A stretch of DNA of 27,080 bases from a virus. The stretch lies in IMG/VR virus record IMGVR_UViG_3300031613_000020, positions 1 to 27,080 of that record; one strand, written 5' to 3'. Both the position numbers and the translations under genes were made by a program. Below are positions 1 through 4,930 of this stretch, in pieces. The notes beneath the pieces are model-generated. The model made no database searches and was not told where the DNA came from. It saw only the letters and a program-made list of their open reading frames with translations. Positions within the stretch are counted from its first letter, which is position 1. Each line of letters starts with the position of its first letter.

Positions 1-1520
1 ATATCATCAATCCAAGACCAGAATACCCAACCTGCTTTCTCGTAAGAATCATCTGCTTCTTCACGTAAAAGCTTCAAGGCGAGATATATTTCCCGTCTTT
101 CTTCAGAACGTTCTTCTGTGGACTGCATTACTGTGTTTAGATACTTCACATTACTCACAAGCTGTTCTGCTTGGTTAATCTCTTTCTTGGAGAAGTGAGA
201 GAGTTTCTCTTCAATCTCTTCCCACACGTGATCTGATACAAAGCGATATAAGTCACCAGGAAATTCTTGAGGTACAAGATTTACATAAGGTGCTGCTTCG
301 TGATCTCGTGTGAGTGCTGCAAGATGTTGTGAACCGTTTGTTGAACCGTCAATAAATGCTTCCAGATTACTTTCATAATCGTAAATACATCTTTCTTGAG
401 GGTTTATCAACGATGTTGGTTTTGATGCCCATACATGGATGTTGTTGAGTTCCACACATGCTGCAAGAAATTGCCAAGGTTTGTCTGCTTTCATCCATCG
501 TGTATATTCCATAGGCGCACTGCCATACAGTCTGAACAGAAAGACATTTTCCAAGGCCCACTCATAACGATCTTTTACAGGAATCTTGTCAGACTTTCTA
601 CCGTCTTCTCTGTCACAACCTCCTCCCCAATTGTTCGCCAACATAACCATCAGCCAGAAGTAACCTTGCTGACCAATTGCCTTGACATCTTCACGCAAAA
701 GAAGACCTCTTGCCAAGTCGCAACCTTGTTCATGCAAGTACGCTGTCGAGCAATATTTACGTCCTCTGAAATCCAAGAAGTAACTGTGATAGAAAGTGTT
801 ATCTTCTATTCTTGATGCCATATCAATCAAAGTTCTTGCTTCTCTGTCTTTCGACTTCATTGACTGAACTTCAGTGTTTTTCCAAATATCATCAAACACT
901 TCAGACTCTTCTGCATAACACTGACTTGCAATTTCCAGCACAGTGTCATTTACTCGCCAACCGACTTTTTGCGATCTGTTGACCATGCGAAAGATCATCG
1001 GATGTGTCTCTGCTGTCATCTTTTTCACATCAGTGTCAAGAGTTTTTACTAATTGTCTACCGTCTACTGACAGACAAGTATCCCATAAAGGGTAAGGTTC
1101 GAACGCAGGCAGTCTGTCTATTTTGGGCAACTTCACTTTTGACCACAACGCTGACAACGCTTTCTCATCTACCGTCTCAATTACATAGACTGCATTCTTT
1201 TTAACTTTCTCCTTTGCAATTGTTATTAAATTAAATTCTTGAAAAGTGTACAGTAGAAAACCACCTACTTTTGCAGTCTTCAAAGATGTCATCCTCGCAC
1301 CTGTGGAGCTAGCAAATGCCCTGCCACATTGTGTTATGATTTCACTGAACACTACTCCGTAAGTTGTATCTCGCTTACCTCTTGTACAGAGATAGATTTC
1401 GACAATCACATGGTCAATATATTGGTCGGGATCGTAATCTTCCAATACTTTGAGGTCAGATCTTGGCGGAATCTCTCGGGCAATTCTTTTCTTCAATCTT
1501 TCAATTATATCGTCTCTCAT
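1..1520 (-). CDS. Single-subunit T7-type RNA polymerase, N-terminal 506 codons (runs off the window)
   Basis: The frame is open from the ATG at 1520 to base 1. The product matches phage T7-type DNA-directed RNA polymerase. Visible landmarks: NRSQKVGWRVNDTVLEIA (T7 counterpart has AQNTAWKINKKVLAVA); DFRGRKYCSTAYLHEQGCDL at residues 250-269, followed by ARGLLL (T7 DWRGR...QGNDMTKGLL); then IGQQGYFWLMVMLANNWGG; and motif A, FIDGSTNGSQHLAALTRDHE, with the catalytic aspartate at residue 391 (T7 Asp537), followed by YVNLVP and DLYRFVSDHVWEEI. Motif B and motif C (HD) lie beyond the window. Residue 391 against 537 shows an N-terminal part about 145 residues shorter than in T7. The SD (GGA) is weak; TAA lies upstream in frame at 1538-1536. 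It has its own promoter and is separated from the tail genes by a terminator. Confidence 0.93.
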   Translation of the reverse strand, partial: MRDDIIERLKKRIAREIPPRSDLKVLEDYDPDQYIDHVIVEIYLCTRGKRDTTYGVVFSEIITQCGRAFASSTGARMTSLKTAKVGGFLLYTFQEFNLITIAKEKVKKNAVYVIETVDEKALSALWSKVKLPKIDRLPAFEPYPLWDTCLSVDGRQLVKTLDTDVKKMTAETHPMIFRMVNRSQKVGWRVNDTVLEIASQCYAEESEVFDDIWKNTEVQSMKSKDREARTLIDMASRIEDNTFYHSYFLDFRGRKYCSTAYLHEQGCDLARGLLLREDVKAIGQQGYFWLMVMLANNWGGGCDREDGRKSDKIPVKDRYEWALENVFLFRLYGSAPMEYTRWMKADKPWQFLAACVELNNIHVWASKPTSLINPQERCIYDYESNLEAFIDGSTNGSQHLAALTRDHEAAPYVNLVPQEFPGDLYRFVSDHVWEEIEEKLSHFSKKEINQAEQLVSNVKYLNTVMQSTEERSEERREIYLALKLLREEADDSYEKAGWVFWSWIDD

Positions 1521-1565
1521 ACTTCCATCATAATATTAAGTAGGTTATAAGGGTTACAAGAAGTA

Positions 1566-1609
1566 GGAACGGTATTACCTTTCCCAATATTTTTAAAAGT
1601 ATTAATACT
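1566..1609 (-). promoter_or_regulatory. Two operator-like dyads around the start of transcription
   Basis: A perfect 12-base palindrome AGTATTAATACT (1598-1609) overlaps the end of the -10 element and the expected start of transcription. A second dyad at 1566-1584 (GGAAC GGTA T TACC TTTCC) is symmetric at 8 of 9 pairs around 1575. Both are placed where a repressor could act. No regulator gene is visible in the window. Confidence 0.42.
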
Positions 1610-1635
1610 ATAAGATGACCAAGACCTTTTGGCAA
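1607..1635 (-). promoter_or_regulatory. Near-consensus sigma70 promoter for the RNA polymerase gene
   Basis: On the minus strand TTGCCA (1635-1630, 5 of 6 to TTGACA) and TATAGT (1612-1607, 5 of 6 to TATAAT) are separated by exactly 17 bases. Transcription would start near 1600, about 80 bases before the polymerase ATG at 1520. The match and spacing are good enough to predict strong use by the host polymerase. Confidence 0.72.
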
Positions 1636-1651
1636 ATGGCCTCCACGCAGG

Positions 1652-1804
1652 TCACTCGATGAGTCCCACTATTTTCAGTTTATTAAGTATTAAATCCTCT
1701 TGTTGCGATTTCTTGCTTTGACCAGCTTTACTGGCGGTTCTTCGTCTTCTCTTTGGTGTATCTCCCAGTAGTAATGTACGTACTACTTTTCTGTACTTGC
1801 GCAA
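1652..1804 (-). CDS. Possible 50-residue basic protein between the terminator and the polymerase promoter
   Basis: An open frame from a TTG codon at 1804, with GAGG 7 bases upstream, to TGA at 1654-1652 encodes about 50 residues. The product is strongly basic in its first half (RKYRKVVRTLLLGDTPKRRR, then ASKAGQSKK) and ends in a short amphipathic helix (DLILNKLKIVGLIE). It has no ATG, and the frame remains open upstream through the terminator hairpin, so it is doubtful. If real, it might be a small nucleic-acid-binding protein. The polymerase promoter lies right after its stop. Confidence 0.3.
   Translation of the reverse strand: MRKYRKVVRTLLLGDTPKRRRRTASKAGQSKKSQQEDLILNKLKIVGLIE
1767..1787 (-). 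repeat. Inverted repeat between terminator and polymerase gene
   Basis: AGTAGTA (1767-1773) and TACTACT (1781-1787) are perfect inverted copies with a 7-base centre that itself contains GTAC. It lies 150-180 bases upstream of the polymerase promoter -10. Could be a regulator site or a small RNA hairpin. Confidence 0.35.
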
Positions 1805-1829
1805 AAATAAACCTCGTTGAAAGTAATAC

Positions 1830-1857
1830 GAGAAGAAAGGCCGAAGCCCTTCTCCTC
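1830..1857 (-). terminator. Strong UUCG-loop hairpin terminator at the end of the late region
   Basis: Minus-strand arms GAGGAGAAGGGC and GCCTTTCTTCTC pair over 12 bp with two G-U wobbles around a TTCG tetraloop. The following bases (GTATTACTTTC) are only moderately T-rich. Same loop and layout as the terminator after the major tail gene. It should block read-through into the RNA polymerase gene. Confidence 0.72.
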
Positions 1858-1863
1858 AATTTA

Positions 1864-1929
1864 TTAAAGAAGTTCGTCAAGAACAGCCTTCACAATACCG
1901 TACAACAGAAGTAATGTCAATAACGTCAT
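1864..1929 (-). CDS. Possible 21-residue hydrophobic peptide
   Basis: The ATG at 1929 lies 2 bases past the stop of the preceding gene and opens a 21-residue frame, MTLLTLLLLYGIVKAVLDEL plus a final L. It is hydrophobic for its first 12 residues, so it could insert in the membrane. The only SD-like sequence is GA-rich and weak. It ends 6 bases before the strong terminator hairpin, which is how a true last gene would sit. May be a chance frame. Confidence 0.38.
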   Translation of the reverse strand: MTLLTLLLLYGIVKAVLDELL

Positions 1930-1931
1930 GA

Positions 1932-2558
1932 CTACTTTTCTTCTTCTTTTTTCGGGAACTCTTCCTTAAAGTCTTCCCAGCGGTAACTGTCGTAGTTATC
2001 TACCGCCAACATAACACCGCCTCCCAGCGCAATTACCGTACCACCAGCGATTGCAAAAGGTGCCCATGCAGGCGCAGTTACAATCCCAAGTGTTCCGAGT
2101 AATCCTGTAGTCCCAACTGCTGCAGCTCCTGTTAAAGTTGCGGTAGTTCCTCCAACAAGTGCAGTTGAGTATAAAGCATTCTGTTCATAACCTAAGAAAG
2201 ATTTTGACCAGTAATACGTTTCCATTCCAAAGTAAACACTCTCATTCCAAGCAGTTCTCCACATATGTCCTGACCAGTTTACTGTGCTCGCCCATAGTGT
2301 ATCTTCGTCAGAAAAAGTCACTTCAAGAGGCGGTTCGTCAATTGCAACAGACTGCTCTACTGTGAGAACAATTTTTGACCCATCATCCAGAGTACAGATG
2401 AAAGTGTTTTCTGCGGAGACAGCACATGCGGTTGCAGAAATGGGGTTCTCAGTCGTTGCGTGAGCATTCGCTTGCATGAGTGAGATTACGAAAAATACAA
2501 TAAAGGTAGCAACAATAATGCTTACTACTTTGTTTAGAAGTTTGAAGAAAGTTTTCAT
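1932..2558 (-). CDS. Secreted or envelope-anchored protein with signal peptide and Gly/Ala-rich hydrophobic region
   Basis: This 208-residue protein has a clear signal peptide: basic start MKTFFKLLNK, hydrophobic core VVSIIVATFIVFFVISLM, and an ANAHA site giving likely cleavage after residue 34. There is no lipobox. Cys45 and Cys55 may form a disulfide in the exported part. Residues about 132-187 form a long Gly/Ala/Thr-rich hydrophobic region (STALVGGTTATLTGAAAVGT onward) that could make two membrane helices, followed by a charged tail (EDFKEEFPKKEEEK). I do not recognise the family. A phage gene with a signal peptide next to a small membrane protein may act in the envelope: superinfection exclusion, lysis timing or host surface change. 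Start at 2558 with AAGGA 8 bases upstream. Confidence 0.7.
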   Translation of the reverse strand: MKTFFKLLNKVVSIIVATFIVFFVISLMQANAHATTENPISATACAVSAENTFICTLDDGSKIVLTVEQSVAIDEPPLEVTFSDEDTLWASTVNWSGHMWRTAWNESVYFGMETYYWSKSFLGYEQNALYSTALVGGTTATLTGAAAVGTTGLLGTLGIVTAPAWAPFAIAGGTVIALGGGVMLAVDNYDSYRWEDFKEEFPKKEEEK

Positions 2559-2583
2559 AAAGGTTTTCCTTAATTTTGGTAAG

Positions 2584-2596
2584 TGACACTATGTCA
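2584..2596 (-). repeat. Short inverted repeat upstream of the 208-aa gene
   Basis: TGACA and TGTCA arms flank three bases, between the weak terminator and the SD of the gene at 2558. It could be a protein-binding half-site pair. No good sigma70 promoter is seen with it. Confidence 0.25.
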
Positions 2597-2600
2597 TTAT

Positions 2601-2626
2601 CTAAGAGAAGAGGCCGGAAAGACCTC
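2601..2626 (-). terminator. Weak hairpin terminator between the two membrane protein genes
   Basis: Minus-strand GAGGTC (2626-2621) and GGCCTC (2615-2610) pair with one wobble around TTTCC, followed by TTCTCTTAG. The short stem and interrupted T run make it weaker than the one at 2999-3032. It lies just past the stop of the 95-residue membrane protein gene. Confidence 0.5.
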
Positions 2627-2634
2627 AACAATAT

Positions 2635-2922
2635 TTACGCCAGTTTGCTACTGATGAACTTTGAACACTTGAAGCCCAGAACTATTACTATTACAATTGC
2701 TGTTGCATTAACTCCAACGTTTGACCAGTATAAAAGATGGTAGCTTGTCTCTGTTTCTACATGAACGCTTGTCAAAGGGTAACCGAGTAAATAAAAGTCA
2801 ACATTGTAACCTGCGAACATGTAGTAAATATCTCTGAACAAAACAATTGTGTGACCAAATATGTAACTTGCAATTGATGCATAGAAAGTTGCTGCTGCGA
2901 ACCAAAGTATAAATAATGTCAT
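2635..2922 (-). CDS. Small two-helix membrane protein (possible holin-like or other envelope protein)
   Basis: This 95-residue protein starts at the ATG at 2922, with AGGTGA 5 bases upstream; the frame is open much further upstream, but that part overlaps the previous gene and the terminator. TM segment 1 spans about residues 2-22 (TLFILWFAAATFYASIASYI). TM segment 2 spans about residues 66-84 (WSNVGVNATAIVIVIVLGF), followed by a basic tail (KCSKFISSKLA). Between them is a loop rich in aromatic residues (FRDIYYMFAGYNVDFYLLGY). I do not recognise the family. Size and topology fit a class II holin, and it lies in the lysis-type position after tail genes, but many small phage membrane proteins look like this. 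No endolysin is visible next to it. Confidence 0.62.
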   Translation of the reverse strand: MTLFILWFAAATFYASIASYIFGHTIVLFRDIYYMFAGYNVDFYLLGYPLTSVHVETETSYHLLYWSNVGVNATAIVIVIVLGFKCSKFISSKLA

Positions 2923-2954
2923 AGTATCACCTATTGAGGAAAGTAGAGGAATTT

Positions 2955-2980
2955 CTACTCTTTCATATAAGATACTCCTT
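2955..2980 (-). promoter_or_regulatory. Possible three-codon leader ORF (Met-Lys-Glu) with ideal ribosome binding site
   Basis: AAGGAG at 2980-2975 is followed after 8 bases by ATG AAA GAG TAG (2966-2955). A 6-bp hairpin (AGTAGA at 2959-2954 and TCTACT at 2947-2942, minus-strand reading) covers the stop codon and the space before the next gene. An ideal SD serving only three codons, just upstream of the 95-residue membrane protein gene (2922), could control its translation. It may also be chance. Confidence 0.35.
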
Positions 2981-2998
2981 TTTGCGCAGTTTTTATTG

Positions 2999-3032
2999 GA
3001 AAAAATTGCCCCCGAGTATGAGGCTCGAGGGC
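2999..3032 (-). terminator. Rho-independent terminator after the tail module
   Basis: Minus-strand arms GCCCTCGAG (3032-3024) and CTCGGGGGC (3016-3008) pair over 9 bp with one G-U wobble around a 7-base loop. A run of six T (3005-3000) follows after two A. This is the clearest terminator in the window and marks the end of the tail operon. Confidence 0.88.
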
Positions 3033-3092
3033 TGAGCGCAGTTAAAACTGAGGCTATCTCAGTCGTCAAGTCACGGGAGAGTGACATAAATA

Positions 3093-3470
3093 TTATGCAA
3101 GTGCTACATTCTCTAAGTAATGCAAGCACATTTGTTCCAAGGTCATACCTTCATAAATAACATCGCTGGCTTCAAAATCGAAAGACATTCCAACGTGAAG
3201 TAACTCACCTTGCTCGTTCATCTTACGGTTAATAAGTATGAACGGGTCCATGCCATTATCGAGCGCAGCTTGATCTGCCCAATAGTAATACTGTACATTG
3301 ACATTAAGTTCTTTGTCTTCTGTCACAGATATGTCAGCATAATCAGGGTTTCCTCTGCGGTAAGTCTGATTGTTTCTGGAAAAAGAAGTTGCATAAGCAA
3401 TGCCGAATACTGCTGCTGCGTGTACAATTCCTTGTGAACTTGTAAAATTTGTTTTGGTATATAAAGACAT
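3093..3470 (-). CDS. Small tail-region protein, second of two tandem paralogs
   Basis: This 125-residue protein starts at the ATG at 3470 (MSLYTKTNFTSSQGIVHAAA), with GAGGAGA upstream; a TTG codon one position earlier is a less likely start. It aligns along its length with the preceding product: SQGIVHAAAVFGIAYA near residues 12-27, NVQYYYWADQAALDNGMDPF near 57-76, and LEQMCLHYLENVALA at the C-terminus. A strong hairpin terminator follows, so it is the last gene of this transcription unit. Function unknown. The duplication suggests either two different partners or a hetero-oligomer. Confidence 0.7.
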   Translation of the reverse strand: MSLYTKTNFTSSQGIVHAAAVFGIAYATSFSRNNQTYRRGNPDYADISVTEDKELNVNVQYYYWADQAALDNGMDPFILINRKMNEQGELLHVGMSFDFEASDVIYEGMTLEQMCLHYLENVALA

Positions 3471-3481
3471 CAAATGTCTCC

Positions 3482-3853
3482 TCAGTTAATGTTGTTGTAT
3501 TTAGGTAAAATATAGTTTTCTAAATGTGCTAAACAAGCCTGTTCAACAGTTGCGGCTGTGCTTTCTGGTACAAAGACAAATGCCGTAGAACGTAAACCTC
3601 CTTCATCCCAGTTTAAGTTTTTCAAGACTTTGTGAGGTTGTTCCAGATCGGTTGAACTTTCCCAGTAATAGAACTGCACTGTCATACGAATGTCTCCACT
3701 GACTTTTTCAGAGATTTCTGAATACTTCGGCACGTTGCGACTGTAATCAACTCTTTTGAAAGTTTCTAATTTTGCTTGTGCAATTACAAAGGCTGCTGCA
3801 GGATGTAACACTCCTTGCAAATCTCTGAAACTGGCAGTTTTCAAAATATCCAT
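3482..3853 (-). CDS. Small tail-region protein, first of two tandem paralogs
   Basis: This 123-residue protein begins MDILKTASFRDLQGVLHPAA and is related to the next gene product. Both have QG(V/I)xHxAA near the N-terminus, a central (V/N)VQ(F/Y)YYW at about residues 59-65, and end with a helix ACLAHLENYIL or MCLHYLENVAL. I do not recognise the family. There is no signal peptide or membrane segment. The ATG at 3853 has AAGGA about 7 bases upstream and lies 9 bases after the stop of the Ig-like gene. The tandem arrangement after fibre genes suggests small fibre-associated or assembly proteins; that is inference from position. Confidence 0.7.
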   Translation of the reverse strand: MDILKTASFRDLQGVLHPAAAFVIAQAKLETFKRVDYSRNVPKYSEISEKVSGDIRMTVQFYYWESSTDLEQPHKVLKNLNWDEGGLRSTAFVFVPESTAATVEQACLAHLENYILPKYNNIN

Positions 3854-3862
3854 TAGATTTCC

Positions 3863-4930
3863 TTAAGTAACGCCAATACCACCATTCTCTGAAAACATGA
3901 TGTCAACTCTTGCCACAGCTTTGGTACTCCAGCCTTGAGCATTTCTGACACGATAGTCCACTTCATAACGGTAATTAGTTATACCGAACATGAAAGGAAG
4001 ACTGGCGCTGAAGTTGAGAGAAGCACTATTACCGGAAGGTGCTGCAGTCGTTGATTGAGTCCCTGTAGAATCTCCTGACTGTCTCACCCAAGTAGCATTT
4101 GTCAATTCTACTTCCAGAATAGTTGTGGAGCTTGACACTGGTAGCAAGAAACTGTCATTGTAACTGCTCGTTTCACTATTGCGAGATACTGCAAAATTAC
4201 TTACAGTGGGGATTGTTGCTGGTGCAGGTTTGTTGAGCGTCACGTTTCGAGACACTACTGTAGTGGCAGAGTCGTCATCCACAATTGTCAACCTGACAGT
4301 ATAGACACCGTTTGCTCTTGAAGACATGTCAAAAGATGTGGTGTTTGTTGTGGAAGCGTTCATGTTGACAGTTGCAATCACATTCCCGTTAAACAGCAAT
4401 GCTGCAGTCTTAAACTGAATTGTCCCATCATAGTCTACTGCATCAAACGATACAGGTAAAGTGTTACCAGTAATGACCGCCCCAGATGCAGGGTTGGTGA
4501 AAGTTACAACAGGAGCTTGGTTTACAGCTGGTGGCGAAGATGTCGCCAATGCAAACAGTTGACCTATGTCTAGCATAAAAGCAAAAGGTTGCCCTGGACT
4601 TGGGTCGACAGTGTCATTCGGATCTATAAAACCATTTGCGTCAGGTTTAGCACCTATGTATGTTGCCAAGAATTCCATCCGATAACCTGTAGTTTGCAAA
4701 GTATTGTCGTTCGGATATTTTGAACGATACCTTGTCAAAATACTTGCACCGGAGGGAGCTACTCGGTAATCACCTGCAGCTGAAAAGTTGAAATCCATAC
4801 CATCATATTCAGGATAGACGTCTCTGAAAAGCTCTTCTACAGCAGCCCAGCCATTTGGTTGGCCGGAAATTGCTGCTAAGAAAAGAGTGTCTAAGTCTGC
4901 ACCATTTAAATCACGGTAACCGCTAGCCAT
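3863..4930 (-). CDS. Ig-like tail accessory protein downstream of the fibre
   Basis: This 355-residue protein starts at the ATG at 4930, with GAGGAGA 6-7 bases upstream; the start overlaps the end of the fibre gene by 8 bases. The N-terminal 130 residues (MASGYRDLNGADLDTLFLAA onward) are of unknown family, with helix-rich and strand-rich parts including DPNDTVDPSPGQPFAFMLDI. Residues about 138-235 form a bacterial Ig-like domain: QAPVVTFTNPASGAVITGNT, then LPVSFDAVDYDGTI, ending TTVVSRNVTL. The C-terminal 110 residues are also beta-rich. I see no signal peptide. Downstream position and the Ig-like fold suggest a virion protein, such as a fibre-binding or decoration protein. Function is not known. 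Confidence 0.65.
   Translation of the reverse strand: MASGYRDLNGADLDTLFLAAISGQPNGWAAVEELFRDVYPEYDGMDFNFSAAGDYRVAPSGASILTRYRSKYPNDNTLQTTGYRMEFLATYIGAKPDANGFIDPNDTVDPSPGQPFAFMLDIGQLFALATSSPPAVNQAPVVTFTNPASGAVITGNTLPVSFDAVDYDGTIQFKTAALLFNGNVIATVNMNASTTNTTSFDMSSRANGVYTVRLTIVDDDSATTVVSRNVTLNKPAPATIPTVSNFAVSRNSETSSYNDSFLLPVSSSTTILEVELTNATWVRQSGDSTGTQSTTAAPSGNSASLNFSASLPFMFGITNYRYEVDYRVRNAQGWSTKAVARVDIMFSENGGIGVT

Noticed and set aside
435-1550. Short open frames on both strands (435-815 plus, 1004-1204 plus, 373-561 minus, 1329-1550 plus)
   Set aside because: The minus-strand frame open from 1520 to the window edge encodes an RNA polymerase throughout this stretch, so these are shadows of it.
1651-1680. 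CGATGAGTCC-like sequence on the plus strand, reminiscent of a hammerhead ribozyme core
   Set aside because: The conserved CUGAUGA and GAAA elements are not both present and the three stems cannot be drawn.
1824-1840. TAATACGAGAAGAAAGG on the plus strand, resembling the start of a T7 promoter
   Set aside because: Only the TAATACGA part matches; the CTCACTATA part does not. It points away from all genes and is part of a terminator stem.
2587-2640. Possible sigma70 promoter with GATAAT before the 208-aa gene
   Set aside because: No -35 element at 16-18 bases spacing; TTGAGG is 21 bases away and lies inside the terminator stem.
2635-3129. Longer reading of the 95-aa membrane protein from an ATG at 3129 (164 aa)
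   Set aside because: The extra 69 codons overlap the preceding gene and run through a strong terminator hairpin; the ATG at 2922 has a good SD.
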